40,460 nt of DNA, from assembly GCF_000390185.1 (NCBI RefSeq), contig NZ_AQHR01000101.1:1-40460 (forward strand). Reading direction: 5' to 3'. The notes under the pieces are model-generated. The model searched no databases, was not told the DNA's origin, and saw nothing but the letters and a program-made list of their open reading frames with translations. Within the stretch, counting starts at the first letter, position 1; every line of letters begins with the position of its first letter. The DNA comes from Lunatimonas lonarensis (GTDB lineage: Bacteria > Bacteroidota > Bacteroidia > Cytophagales > Cyclobacteriaceae). A program made the translations under genes and the position numbers. Positions 30,341 through 39,819 of the stretch are shown piece after piece.

Positions 30341-31867
30341 ATGGCCGTCAAAAAAATTCAATCCGCTCTTATTTCGGTATTTTACAAAGATAATCTTGAA
30401 CCTATCATTGCTTTGTTAAAGCAGCATGGGGTAAGCATCTACTCGACCGGCGGAACACAGCAGTTTATCGAGGAACAGGGTGCTTCTGTAATTCCAGTGG
30501 AGGAACTTACGGGCTATCCTTCTATATTTGGCGGACGTGTAAAAACCCTCCATCCCAAGGTCTTTGGTGGCATACTCCACCGTCGGGATTTGGACGGTGA
30601 TTTGGCGCAGGCTACCGAGTATGGGATTCCAGCGATAGATTTGGTTATTGTGGACCTATACCCTTTTGAGGAGACGGTTGCGTCGGGTGCTGCCGAGGCA
30701 GAGGTAATCGAAAAAATTGACATAGGTGGTATCTCCCTGATCCGCGCTGCGGCCAAGAATTTCAAAGACGTAGCGATTGTTGCTTCCAAAAATCAATATC
30801 CCGATCTTCAGCGCATGCTGGAATCCAATGAAGGGGGTACCGCACTAAAGGATAGAAGGTTCCTCGCTGCACAGGCATTCAATGTCTCCTCTCATTATGA
30901 TGCCCAGATTTTTAACTATTTCAATCGAGAGGAGGCACTCCCTGCATTGAAAATCAGTGAGACCCATGCCATTCCGCTTCGCTATGGTGAGAATCCACAC
31001 CAAAAGGCGGCGTTTTTTGGCAAACTGAGCGAGCTATTCGATCAGCTGAACGGCAAGGAACTGTCATTCAATAACCTGGTGGACGTTGATGCCGCTGTTT
31101 CTTTGATCGAAGAGTTTGAAGGGGAGACGGCATTTGCGATCCTGAAGCACACCAATGCCTGTGGGGTTGCCGTTGCCAATACGGTGGCGGAAGCATACGA
31201 AATGGCGTTTGCCGCAGATACAGTTTCCGCTTTTGGGGGAGTGCTCGTGACCAATCAGCCCGTGGATGTCGCAGCAGCCGAAGCTATGAAGGGTCTGTTT
31301 TTCGAGGTATTGATTGCTCCTGAATATACAGAGGACGCCTTGGAACTACTGAAGGCCAAGAAAAATAGGATACTCCTGCGCCAGAAAATTCGGCTTTCCG
31401 GTACCGATCAGGTCAAAACCTTACTGAATGGCTACGTCGTGCAGGATCGTGACCTGCGTACTGAGGGCAAATCGGATTTCAGGGTAGTGACCAAAAAAGA
31501 GCCTTCTGATATGGAGATGGACGCACTGGCATTTGCGTTGAAGGTATGTAAGCACACCAAGTCAAACACGATTGTACTCAGCAATCAGCGGCAGCTTTTT
31601 GCCAGTGGGGTAGGACAGACCTCGCGAGTAGATGCGCTAAAGCAAGCTATAGAGAAGGCCAGCTCTTTTGGCTTTGATCTTCATGGTGCTGTGATGGCGT
31701 CTGATGCCTTCTTTCCCTTTCCAGACTGCGTGGAAATAGCGGGTCAAGCCGGCATTACCGCTGTTGTTCAGCCAGGTGGTTCAATCAAAGACCAGGACAG
31801 CATAGACTACTGCGACGCGCATGGAATGAGCATGGTCATGACAGGCGTGCGTCACTTCAAACACTGA
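30341..31867 (+). CDS. purH: bifunctional AICAR transformylase / IMP cyclohydrolase
   Basis: This 508-residue enzyme carries out the last two steps of IMP synthesis. The N-terminal cyclohydrolase domain (1 to about 195) has VSIYSTGGTQQFIEE and GGRVKTLHPKVFGGIL. The C-terminal transformylase domain has RYGENPHQKAAFFG, the catalytic KHTNACGVA, and SDAFFPFPDCVEIAGQAGI near the end. Length and domain order are normal. Together with the next genes it gives the purH-mreB neighbourhood common in Bacteroidota. Confidence 0.97.
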   Translation: MAVKKIQSALISVFYKDNLEPIIALLKQHGVSIYSTGGTQQFIEEQGASVIPVEELTGYPSIFGGRVKTLHPKVFGGILHRRDLDGDLAQATEYGIPAIDLVIVDLYPFEETVASGAAEAEVIEKIDIGGISLIRAAAKNFKDVAIVASKNQYPDLQRMLESNEGGTALKDRRFLAAQAFNVSSHYDAQIFNYFNREEALPALKISETHAIPLRYGENPHQKAAFFGKLSELFDQLNGKELSFNNLVDVDAAVSLIEEFEGETAFAILKHTNACGVAVANTVAEAYEMAFAADTVSAFGGVLVTNQPVDVAAAEAMKGLFFEVLIAPEYTEDALELLKAKKNRILLRQKIRLSGTDQVKTLLNGYVVQDRDLRTEGKSDFRVVTKKEPSDMEMDALAFALKVCKHTKSNTIVLSNQRQLFASGVGQTSRVDALKQAIEKASSFGFDLHGAVMASDAFFPFPDCVEIAGQAGITAVVQPGGSIKDQDSIDYCDAHGMSMVMTGVRHFKH

Positions 31868-31901
31868 TTAATACTGGTTATCCAAAAAAGAGAATCCTCG
31901 G

Positions 31902-31934
31902 AGCAAGGTGTTTGAGGCTGTCAAGTGCCTTGCT
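31902..31934 (+). terminator. hairpin between purH and mreB
   Basis: AGCAAGG (31902-31908) and CCTTGCT (31928-31934) pair, and the stem can be extended outward by a few wobble and GC pairs. No clear T-run follows, so termination is only likely. The mreB promoter would follow it: TAACTTTA at 32021-32028, one mismatch from the -7 consensus, with TTTTTTG at 31991-31997 as a -33 candidate. Confidence 0.4.
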
Positions 31935-32065
31935 TCGGATATACCCCAACCGATCAAAGTAGGACTGGGGACGAGGGCATAATTTTGTCCTTTTTTGCGT
32001 TATATAGAAACGAATAATACTAACTTTATCGCATTAAACTAACCGAATACTTAGAAACTGACAAG

Positions 32066-33094
32066 ATGGGATTATTTGACTTTTTCTCCAGTGATATAGC
32101 CATAGATTTAGGAACTGCCAATACGCTGATCATCCATAAAGAAAAGATTGTGGTGGACGAGCCGTCCATCATTGCTATCGACAAGACCAACAACCGGGTG
32201 CTGGCCGTGGGCACAGAAGCCATGAACATGCACGAAAAGACCCATGAAAACATTAAGACGATCCGCCCATTGAAAGATGGGGTGATCGCGGATTTTTATG
32301 CGGCGGAGCAAATGATCCGGGGTATGATCAAAATGATCCCCGGACACAAAAAGGGCCTGTTTCCACAGTCTCATCGCATGGTGATCTGCATTCCCTCGGG
32401 TATCACAGAGGTGGAAAAGCGGGCTGTCCGGGACTCTGCCGAGCACGCTGGAGCGAAGGAAGTTTACATGATATTCGAGCCGATTGCAGCTGCTATAGGG
32501 ATAGATATCGATATAGAAAAGCCGGTAGGATCCATGATCGTGGATATCGGTGGGGGAACTACAGAGATTGCCCTGATCGCCCTCTCGGGGATAGTGGCTG
32601 ACCAGTCCATACGGGTAGCCGGTGACACCTTTACCAAGGACATCCTGGATTATATGAGGCGGCAGCATAACCTTTTGATTGGTGAGCGTTCTGCCGAAAA
32701 GGTAAAAATAGCCATTGGATCGGCTCTCACCGAGCTGGACGATGCACCGGAGGATTACGAAATACGGGGGCGGGACCTTATGACCGGTATTCCCAAGGTA
32801 ATCAAGGTTTCCTATTCCGAAATTGCCTTTGCATTGGACAAGTCTGTATCCAAGATTGAAGAGGCGGTTTTGAAGGCGTTGGAGATTGCGCCACCTGAGC
32901 TTTCGGCGGATATTTACGACAACGGGATTCACCTGACCGGTGGCGGAGCATTGCTCAAAGGGCTGGACAAAAGGCTTCACCAAAAAACTAAACTTCCCAT
33001 CCACATCGCGGAGGATCCCCTAAGGGCGGTGGTACGAGGCACGGGTAAGGCGTTAAAAAACCTAAACTCCTATCGAACCGTACTGATGTCCTAA
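32066..33094 (+). CDS. mreB: rod-shape-determining protein MreB
   Basis: This 342-residue bacterial actin forms membrane-bound filaments that guide side-wall synthesis. It shows the actin nucleotide motifs: phosphate 1 IDLGTANTLIIHKEKIVVDEPSIIAID, phosphate 2 IVDIGGGTTEIALIAL and the adenosine motif LTGGGALLKGLD. The amphipathic N-terminus MGLFDFFSSD can anchor it to the membrane. It is the first gene of the mreB-mreC-mreD-mrdA-rodA operon, with mreC starting seven bases after its stop. Confidence 0.98.
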   Translation: MGLFDFFSSDIAIDLGTANTLIIHKEKIVVDEPSIIAIDKTNNRVLAVGTEAMNMHEKTHENIKTIRPLKDGVIADFYAAEQMIRGMIKMIPGHKKGLFPQSHRMVICIPSGITEVEKRAVRDSAEHAGAKEVYMIFEPIAAAIGIDIDIEKPVGSMIVDIGGGTTEIALIALSGIVADQSIRVAGDTFTKDILDYMRRQHNLLIGERSAEKVKIAIGSALTELDDAPEDYEIRGRDLMTGIPKVIKVSYSEIAFALDKSVSKIEEAVLKALEIAPPELSADIYDNGIHLTGGGALLKGLDKRLHQKTKLPIHIAEDPLRAVVRGTGKALKNLNSYRTVLMS

Positions 33095-33101
33095 TGAATG
33101 C

Positions 33102-33941
33102 ATGCGAAGAATATTTCTATTTCTATACAGCCTTCGGGCATTCATTCTGTTCCTATTTCTGGAGTTTGTTGCCATTTGGCTCATCGTAAACAACCACTCT
33201 AGGCAGGAAGCAGCCTTTCTTAGCAGCTCAAGTAGGATTACAGGTACCTTGTTAGATACCAAAAGCAGCTTTTTGGAATATTTCTATTTGAACGCCACCA
33301 ACGAGGCCTTATCTGAAAAGAACGCCAGGCTACTTAAAAAGCTGGAACATTTTATGCCTTCCCAAGATACGACGGTGTTTGCCTTGGATTCTGCCTTTGC
33401 CCATAGTTTTGATTTTTGGTCGGCCAAGGTGATCAACAATTCACTCCATCTGAGCCAAAATTACATTACCATAAATAAGGGACGTACCCACGGGCTTCGG
33501 GTTGGCATGGGGGTATTCAATGAGCAGGGGGTTATAGGAAGGGTCAATGGGGTTTCAGCGCATTTTTCTACCATTATCTCACTGCTTCATACCGATTTGT
33601 TGGTGTCGTCCAAAATAAAGCGTTCGGGCGTGTTTGGGAGTACCAATTGGGATGGTGTCAATTCACAGCGGGCAAAGCTATTGTACGTGCCCCGGCATGT
33701 AGAGGTAGAGGTAGGTGATACAGTGGTTACCTCCGGGTTCAATGCCACCTTTCCGGAAGGGATCCCTATCGGTGTGATCACATCGGTAGGCTCAGGGGCC
33801 GAGACCAACTACCTGGATATTTCACTGGATTTCACCACTGACTTTTCAAGGTTGTCCTACGTGTATCTGGTAGAAAATACGATGAGAGAGGAGCTTGACT
33901 CCCTGCTTCGCCAACAAACCAATCCATCAGATGACCGGTAG
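33102..33941 (+). CDS. mreC: rod-shape-determining protein MreC
   Basis: This 279-residue protein crosses the inner membrane once (about 8-30, LRAFILFLFLEFVAIWLIV). A coiled-coil stretch (about 60-90, NATNEALSEKNARLLKKLEHF) and two periplasmic beta domains follow. ITINKGRTHGLRVGMGVFNEQGVIGRV is the MreC signature, and VEVGDTVVTSGFNATFPEGIPIG marks the second domain. It links MreB inside the cell to the wall enzymes PBP2 and RodA. It overlaps mreD by 11 bases. Confidence 0.95.
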   Translation: MRRIFLFLYSLRAFILFLFLEFVAIWLIVNNHSRQEAAFLSSSSRITGTLLDTKSSFLEYFYLNATNEALSEKNARLLKKLEHFMPSQDTTVFALDSAFAHSFDFWSAKVINNSLHLSQNYITINKGRTHGLRVGMGVFNEQGVIGRVNGVSAHFSTIISLLHTDLLVSSKIKRSGVFGSTNWDGVNSQRAKLLYVPRHVEVEVGDTVVTSGFNATFPEGIPIGVITSVGSGAETNYLDISLDFTTDFSRLSYVYLVENTMREELDSLLRQQTNPSDDR

Positions 33942-34452
33942 CAGCATGGTTCGGGCCCTATTTTCTCTTTTCCTGTACTTTTTGGTGCAGGTCTTCGTGC
34001 TGAAAGACATCGTTTTGTTTGGCGATGCCTTCTGCTTTCTCTATGTTTTCGCACTGTTGTTGCTTCCCCTAGAAGTCAAGACCATGTCGATCATGCTGGT
34101 CGGTTTTTTCTTCGGATTGTCAGTGGATGCATTTTATGATACAACGGGCATGCATGCCGCCACCACGGTATTGATCACGTTTGTTAGGGCCTCTTGGGTA
34201 AAAGCGAATACGCCAAGAGGCGGCTACGAGGATAACGTGCTGCCTACCCTAATGAATCTGGGGCCGATTTGGTTTGTTGCTTATTCACTTCCATTGATTT
34301 TACTGCATCACCTAGCTTTTTTTTACATTGACATGGCTGGAACAGCTTCCTTTTCGGTACTTTTTACGAAGGTGTTGAGCAGTACGTTTTTTACCTTTAT
34401 ATTGGGGCTGATTGTCCAATTGTTGTTCTATCAGCGTAAGAGGGGGATTTGA
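33931..34452 (+). CDS. mreD: rod-shape-determining protein MreD
   Basis: This is an integral membrane protein of 173 residues with about five segments and little sequence conservation, as usual for MreD. Identification rests on its place between mreC and mrdA, its size, and the pattern of an opening segment (ALFSLFLYFLVQVFVLKDIVLFG) followed by a short loop and GFFFGLSVDAFYDT, a typical MreD stretch. ATG at 33931 overlaps mreC; ATG at 33946 is a second choice. The stop TGA shares one base with the mrdA start (TGATG). Confidence 0.9.
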   Translation: MTGSSMVRALFSLFLYFLVQVFVLKDIVLFGDAFCFLYVFALLLLPLEVKTMSIMLVGFFFGLSVDAFYDTTGMHAATTVLITFVRASWVKANTPRGGYEDNVLPTLMNLGPIWFVAYSLPLILLHHLAFFYIDMAGTASFSVLFTKVLSSTFFTFILGLIVQLLFYQRKRGI

Positions 34453-36254
34453 TGAATAACTATAGACCCTTTGTAATAGGTGGCGTAATCTTTCTGGTAG
34501 GGATTGTGCTGCTAACAAAACTGTTTCTAATCCAGGTTACAGACGATTCCTATATACGGAAGGCCGAAAGAAATGCCATTCAGCGAATCGTCGATCATCC
34601 TTATCGGGGATTGGTTTACGATAGAAATAATCGTCTGTTGGTATATAACAACCCCATCTTTGACCTAATGGTCATACCTAAGGAGTTTTCGGTTAAGGAT
34701 ACGATCCAATTTTGTACTTTTTTCAATATATCAAAAGAAGTGCTGGTCGAAAACCTCCAAGCGGCCAAGTCCTACTCGTGGGTGAAACCATCGCCACTTA
34801 TTCGGCAGATATCCATAGAGGATTTTGCAAGGATTCAGGATTACCTCATTGACTATCGCGGTGTATTTGTGATGAGCAGGTCGGTTAGGTCTTATCCTCA
34901 GCCCAGTGCGGCCAATGCGTTGGGATATATAGGCGAGATCAGTGCCGGTCAGCTGGAGCGAGACGCTACAAAATACTACCGGCAGGGAGACTATGTAGGC
35001 TTGAGTGGGCTGGAAGCCTACTATGAACCAGAGCTACGGGGCAGGAAGGGAGTGAAATACCGGATGGTCAACGTAAGGGGTGTAGACAAAGGCCCCTTTA
35101 AAGATGGTGAACTGGATACCCTGTCCATTCCGGGCAAAAACCTGCAAAGTACCATTGATTTGGACCTACAACAGTATGGAGAGATGCTGATGGCGGGCAA
35201 ACGGGGATCGGTAGTCGCCCTGGAGCCTAAGTCGGGAGAAATACTGTCTTTGATATCGGCACCTTCCTACGACCCCAATATTCTTACAGGGTCAAAGTTT
35301 GGTGAGAATTACTCTAAGCTCAATCAGGATGGCAACAAGCCCTTGTTTAATCGCCCGGTAATGGCGATGTATCCGCCGGGCTCTATTTTTAAGATCGTCC
35401 AATCACTGGTAGGCTTACAGGAAGGTATTTTGTCGCCAAACACCACCTTCTCCTGCAATCGGTCTCTAGTGGCTTGTCATAACCATCCCAGTCCTGTCAA
35501 TTTGTTTGGAGCAATCCGTAACTCCTGCAATCCTTACTATCATCAGGCTTTTCGGTTGATGATAAACCGGGAGGTATCTTCAAATACCTTTCGGGATACG
35601 CAGATAGGCTTGGATAAATGGCGGGAAGCCGTGCTGAAATTCGGGTTGGGTGACCGCCTTGGCGTGGATATCAATGGGGAAAAAGGTGGCTCCATACCCT
35701 CCAGTCAGCTGTATAATCGAGTGTACGGTGACGGCAGGTGGAAGTATTCGACGATTTATTCCCTTTCTATTGGGCAGGGTGAGATGTTGGTTACTCCCTT
35801 GCAAATGGCCAATTTGGCCGCAATCTTTGCCAACAAAGGCTACTATTATATACCCCATTTCATCAAGGCGGTCGATGGGGATAGTACTCAGATACCCGCT
35901 AAATTCAGGGAAAAGCAGTATACAGGGGTAGATGAGCGGTATTTTGATCTCATTCAGGATGCCATGAAGGAAGCACTTTCAGGAACGGCCGCCCGGGCCA
36001 TCGTGCAGGACATTGCCATCGCAGGAAAGACAGGTACCGCCCAAAACCCCAGTGGTGAGGACCACTCGGTGTTTATCGCCTTTGCGCCCAAAGAAGATCC
36101 TAAGATTGCCATCGCCGTGTATGTGGAAAACGCAGGCTGGGGAGGAAGGGCCGCAGCCAGTACGGCAAGTCTCATGATCGAAAAATACCTTCGCGGCCAT
36201 ATTACCCGACCCGCATTGGAACAATACGTGCTGGAGGGAAAGTTTATCTATTGA
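34452..36254 (+). CDS. mrdA: penicillin-binding protein 2, elongasome transpeptidase
   Basis: This 600-residue class B PBP cross-links peptidoglycan in the elongasome. An N-terminal membrane anchor (about 5-25) is followed by the PBP-dimer domain (NAIQRIVDHPYRGLVYDRNN) and the transpeptidase domain. The three active-site motifs are present: Ser311-x-x-Lys314 (PPGSIFKIV), Ser358-Cys-Asn360 (RNSCNPYY) and Lys526-Thr-Gly (AGKTGTAQN). ATG at 34452 overlaps the mreD stop; a TTG just before it is less likely. rodA follows after three bases, its glycosyltransferase partner. Confidence 0.97.
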   Translation: MNNYRPFVIGGVIFLVGIVLLTKLFLIQVTDDSYIRKAERNAIQRIVDHPYRGLVYDRNNRLLVYNNPIFDLMVIPKEFSVKDTIQFCTFFNISKEVLVENLQAAKSYSWVKPSPLIRQISIEDFARIQDYLIDYRGVFVMSRSVRSYPQPSAANALGYIGEISAGQLERDATKYYRQGDYVGLSGLEAYYEPELRGRKGVKYRMVNVRGVDKGPFKDGELDTLSIPGKNLQSTIDLDLQQYGEMLMAGKRGSVVALEPKSGEILSLISAPSYDPNILTGSKFGENYSKLNQDGNKPLFNRPVMAMYPPGSIFKIVQSLVGLQEGILSPNTTFSCNRSLVACHNHPSPVNLFGAIRNSCNPYYHQAFRLMINREVSSNTFRDTQIGLDKWREAVLKFGLGDRLGVDINGEKGGSIPSSQLYNRVYGDGRWKYSTIYSLSIGQGEMLVTPLQMANLAAIFANKGYYYIPHFIKAVDGDSTQIPAKFREKQYTGVDERYFDLIQDAMKEALSGTAARAIVQDIAIAGKTGTAQNPSGEDHSVFIAFAPKEDPKIAIAVYVENAGWGGRAAASTASLMIEKYLRGHITRPALEQYVLEGKFIY

Positions 36255-36257
36255 GAC

Positions 36258-37532
36258 GTGAGAGACAACGAACAATTACTGAAGAAGCTTGATTGGCCCA
36301 CCGTTGGGCTTTATGCCCTATTGGTCATGGTTGGTTGGTTTAATATTTATGCCGCCGTCTACGATGAACAGCAAGTGAAAAGTATTTTCGACTTTTCGAT
36401 CAACTCCGGGAAGCAGTTGGTTTGGATTGGAACCGCTGTGGTACTGATCACCCTGATTTTGGTGGCGGATTACCGGTTGTTTGAAAACTTAAGCCTGATC
36501 CTGTATGCCATTTTTGTGGTCATCCTGGTGTTGACACCGTTTATAGGGAAGGAGATCAACGGGCAGCGGGCTTGGTTTGAAATTGGGGCATTTAGACTGC
36601 AGCCCGCTGAATTTGCCAAGTTTGCAACGGCACTAGCACTGGCCAAATTCATGGAAGCCAACACGTTTGATCTTACCCAGGTTCGTCACCAGATCCGGGC
36701 AATTGCCATTATGGGCCTGCCCGTTGCGCTGATAATGCTTCAGCCTGACACAGGCACGGCGATGGTCTACAGTGCTTTTTTGATCATGCTCTACAGAGAA
36801 GGGATGCCGCAGCGATACTATGTACTGGCAATCACGTTGATCATTGTCACGCTTGCTTCGATTGTTGTGGAAAACAACCTCTACCTCGCCGCAGGAATTG
36901 TCGCTGCATTCGCGCTCTTCTTCTTGTTGGGAAAAAAAAACTGGCAGCGGTTGGTTTCCTCGTTGCTGCTTGCCCTCGTCTTTGCGGCTTATACGTACAG
37001 CATCGATTACGTGGTCGCCAAATTGCCGGAGCACCAACAAAACCGTATAATGGTTCTTTTTGATCCGGATATAGATCCATTGGGGGTAGGCTGGAATGTG
37101 ACCCAGTCAAAAATAGCCATAGGGTCGGGCGGTTTTTCGGGCAAAGGATACCTGGAGGGTACGCAGACCAAGTTTGATTTTGTGCCAGAGCAGCATACCG
37201 ATTTTATTTTTTGTACACTGGGAGAGGAATTCGGATGGATAGGCAGTTTGGTTGTAATAGCCCTTTTTGTGGGGCTGCTGGTTCGCCTCGTGTTTCTGGC
37301 AGAGCGACAAAAGACCCGCTTTTCCCGTGTTTATGGCTATTGTGTCATTTCCATTCTTTTCTTCCACTTTGCAATCAATATTGCCATGACCATTGGGTTG
37401 TTTCCGGTGGTGGGCATTCCCTTGCCGTTCTTGAGTTATGGAGGTTCTTCGCTCTGGTCATTCACCATATTGCTGTTTATCTTTTTGAAGCTTGATTCGC
37501 ATCGCATTCAGATTTTGGGTAGATTATCTTAA
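36258..37532 (+). CDS. rodA: peptidoglycan glycosyltransferase RodA
   Basis: This 424-residue SEDS-family membrane protein polymerises lipid II into glycan strands together with PBP2. It has about ten segments. The family motifs are clear: GKEINGQRAWFEIGAFRLQPAEFAKFA, LQPDTGTAMVY, PEQHTDFIFCTLGEEFG and VVGIPLPFLSYGGSS. The start is GTG at 36258, three bases after the mrdA stop. The long hydrophobic insert at about 190-250 is somewhat larger than in E. coli RodA, as often in this phylum. It is the last gene of the mre operon. Confidence 0.96.
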   Translation: MRDNEQLLKKLDWPTVGLYALLVMVGWFNIYAAVYDEQQVKSIFDFSINSGKQLVWIGTAVVLITLILVADYRLFENLSLILYAIFVVILVLTPFIGKEINGQRAWFEIGAFRLQPAEFAKFATALALAKFMEANTFDLTQVRHQIRAIAIMGLPVALIMLQPDTGTAMVYSAFLIMLYREGMPQRYYVLAITLIIVTLASIVVENNLYLAAGIVAAFALFFLLGKKNWQRLVSSLLLALVFAAYTYSIDYVVAKLPEHQQNRIMVLFDPDIDPLGVGWNVTQSKIAIGSGGFSGKGYLEGTQTKFDFVPEQHTDFIFCTLGEEFGWIGSLVVIALFVGLLVRLVFLAERQKTRFSRVYGYCVISILFFHFAINIAMTIGLFPVVGIPLPFLSYGGSSLWSFTILLFIFLKLDSHRIQILGRLS

Positions 37533-37619
37533 GATTTCTTAAATTAGGATAAAAATTCATAACTTTTCTTCGCCCCGCGAGTATACCCAAACACATAGGG
37601 TAACTAAATTTTACTAACG

Positions 37620-38402
37620 ATGACAAAGACGGTTTTTGGATTGGGCTTTTTGATGCTGTGGGCCGTCGCCGCCTGCCAGCAGAAGGCCACCATGATGCAG
37701 CAGACACTGCCAATAGGCGATACGAGCCGAAATGCCCTGGATTGGGACGGAACCTACTCCGGGATGGTACCCTGTGCAGATTGTGAGGGGATTCTTACGG
37801 TGTTGGAATTGACGAAGGAAGAAGCCTACACACTGAAAAGAACCTACGTTGGCAAAGACCCCAAAGCGTACCTCACGGAAGGACGCTTCTCATGGAATGA
37901 GCTTGGAAACATCATCACGTTGGACGGCATAGAACAGGGTCCCAATAGGTACCTGGTAGGCGAAAACCAGCTGTTTCAGCTGGACATGGAAGGTAATCGT
38001 ATTACAGGTGCGCTAGCCGATAACTATGTGCTGAGAAAAGGTGAACAAACGGCCGCAGACCCGCTGCTCGGGAGAAAGTGGATATTGAAGCAGGTGATGG
38101 GCAAGGATCTGCCAGACAATGAAGCCATTTTTATCCAGTTCGAGCCAGGTAGTAACCGAGTCCATGGTTTTGGTGGGTGCAATCAGTTTTTTGGAACCTA
38201 TGAACTACGGGAGGGTTGGAGGATTCAGCTTTCAGGGATTGGCCGTACCCAAAAGCTTTGTCAGGAAGTGCAGGAGATAGAAGACCGCTTTTTTGAAGCG
38301 TTGGAAACTGCAGATAATTACTCGCTCAATGAAGGAGGCGACGTGCTCTCCTTGAATAAGGCCAGAATGGCACCATTATTACGGTTTGAAGTAGGCAGCT
38401 AA
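37620..38402 (+). CDS. NlpE-META two-domain lipoprotein
   Basis: This 260-residue lipoprotein (lipobox AVAAC, lipidated Cys19) contains an NlpE N-terminal-like domain (about 42-138) with the hallmark GTYSGMVPCADCEGI, including the CxxC pair. A META/HslJ-like domain (about 150-256) follows with RKWILKQV, VHGFGGCNQFFGTYEL and IGRTQKLC. NlpE in E. coli senses envelope or copper stress and surface contact; META domains occur in heat-shock and resistance-linked lipoproteins. The fusion is known in Bacteroidota but its role is unclear. It stands alone after the mre operon. Confidence 0.88.
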   Translation: MTKTVFGLGFLMLWAVAACQQKATMMQQTLPIGDTSRNALDWDGTYSGMVPCADCEGILTVLELTKEEAYTLKRTYVGKDPKAYLTEGRFSWNELGNIITLDGIEQGPNRYLVGENQLFQLDMEGNRITGALADNYVLRKGEQTAADPLLGRKWILKQVMGKDLPDNEAIFIQFEPGSNRVHGFGGCNQFFGTYELREGWRIQLSGIGRTQKLCQEVQEIEDRFFEALETADNYSLNEGGDVLSLNKARMAPLLRFEVGS

Positions 38403-38408
38403 GCAGGT

Positions 38409-38437
38409 CTTCTACCGATGTAGTACATAGGTAGAAG
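38409..38437 (+). terminator. hairpin after the NlpE-META gene
   Basis: CTTCTACC (38409-38416) and GGTAGAAG (38430-38437) form a perfect 8-bp stem with a 13-nt loop, seven bases after the stop codon. A second small hairpin (CAACC-GAGA-GGTTG) lies just downstream. Neither has a T-run, so this is a terminator only by position. Confidence 0.45.
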
Positions 38438-38623
38438 GCATACCCAACCGAGAGGTTGATTACCCGTGCGGTATAGGGGCAATCTCAAGGTTGCGAAAAA
38501 TTGTTGTTCTGCGTCGGGGCTTCTAGGGTTAAACAAAGTTAAATTTTTCATTTTTTGACCTGTATTGGTTTTTATATTCGGTAAAAATCCCTAAATTTTT
38601 AGTCTCAATAAACCGTATACTTT

Positions 38624-39769
38624 ATGAAACAGGTAGTTTTTCTTTTAACCTTAGTTGTTTTTGTTGGATGTGGGGGGAAGCAAGGAGGTGGAGACGAAGC
38701 GCTCCGATTTGACGTCGAGATAGATACGGTAATGGTAAATCCGGGACAGGAGATTTTGTTTTTAAATGCAGGATTGTATGGAGCGGTCCTTAGTACCGAC
38801 AAAAAATATCTTTATAATTTCAATCACACCGAGTTTTCCATGGAAAAAATAGACTTAGAAAGCCTTGCCTTTGTGCGGAAAATTGAGGTTTCCAAGGAGG
38901 GACCAAATGGCGTAGGACAGTACTTTATGGGTATACTCCCCCTTGACGAAGAAAGGCTTCTCTTCAGGTGCTACCGACAGGACAATGTGTTGGACTGGGA
39001 AGCAAAGAAACTCCGTCAGTTTGATTTTACGAAGATAGGGGACGATGAGAATAAGGTATCTGAGGAAGAGAACTTTTATTCTCTTGTCCGCATGGATGAC
39101 GGTCTGGAATCCTTTTTGGGCTTAGCGAATCGGTATAGAGAAAAAGTCACAACTGCTGTTCATGTTAATTTGACGTCAAATTCAGCCAAGCGCTATGAAA
39201 TACCGCTGTTTGAAAAAACGAAGAAGTTTCAGATTGAGATAGGTGATGGGGGGTCATTCGGTGTGCAGTCGTATTTGGTAAAGGAGGGAGGAAAAGCGAT
39301 AGTATGTTCGGAGATATCCAGCGACATGTATGTGTATAGTCCAGAGTCAGATTCTTTTGAAGCGCATACCTACCACAGTGAGCTCACGGCAGCGGAAAAG
39401 ACCGGGACTTATCCGACAACGGTTGGCGGTATAGAGGACCTTGCTCCCGTGTTTCGAAGGATGCAGGAGGAGATTGCATTTATGCCACCTCGCTGGGACG
39501 AGATTAATGAGGTTTTTTATAGGTTTTCCTTTAACTCGGTCTTTGATGATTCAGTGGAGCAGCCCGAGAATAGTCCTATCCCCCGAGCAAGTGGAGCCAA
39601 GGTATACCTTACCGTATATGATAAAGATTTGAATATGATAGCAGAGTCTTTTATGCCGATGATAAGTACCCGCCCTCCATTTCATTTTGTAAAAGATGGG
39701 AAACTCTGGGTGTTTGAAAACATTGAAGATGAGATGGGATTTGTGACATTGTCGATTTCGGGGGTATAA
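38624..39769 (+). CDS. DUF4221-like propeller lipoprotein
   Basis: This 381-residue lipoprotein (lipobox VFVGC, lipidated Cys16) has an opening DTVMVNPGQEILFLNAGLYG, then STDKKYLYNFNHTEFSMEKIDLESLAFVRKIEVSKEGPNGVG, a pattern of the DUF4221 family found mainly in Cyclobacteriaceae-like genomes. The repeated strands suggest a beta-propeller facing the periplasm or cell surface. The C-terminus has the strand pair VYLTVYDKDLNMIAESF and KLWVFENIEDEMGF. It is followed after 50 bases by a clear paralogue. The function of the family is unknown. Confidence 0.82.
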   Translation: MKQVVFLLTLVVFVGCGGKQGGGDEALRFDVEIDTVMVNPGQEILFLNAGLYGAVLSTDKKYLYNFNHTEFSMEKIDLESLAFVRKIEVSKEGPNGVGQYFMGILPLDEERLLFRCYRQDNVLDWEAKKLRQFDFTKIGDDENKVSEEENFYSLVRMDDGLESFLGLANRYREKVTTAVHVNLTSNSAKRYEIPLFEKTKKFQIEIGDGGSFGVQSYLVKEGGKAIVCSEISSDMYVYSPESDSFEAHTYHSELTAAEKTGTYPTTVGGIEDLAPVFRRMQEEIAFMPPRWDEINEVFYRFSFNSVFDDSVEQPENSPIPRASGAKVYLTVYDKDLNMIAESFMPMISTRPPFHFVKDGKLWVFENIEDEMGFVTLSISGV

Positions 39770-39819
39770 CCCTGGATCTATGTCATCTAATTTCAAAACC
39801 ATAGCCTAGGGTGAGATTC

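Noticed and set aside
32108-33004. Antisense open frame of 298 codons within mreB
   Set aside because: mreB is unambiguous on the plus strand; the antisense product is full of His, Cys and Tyr and has no known domain.
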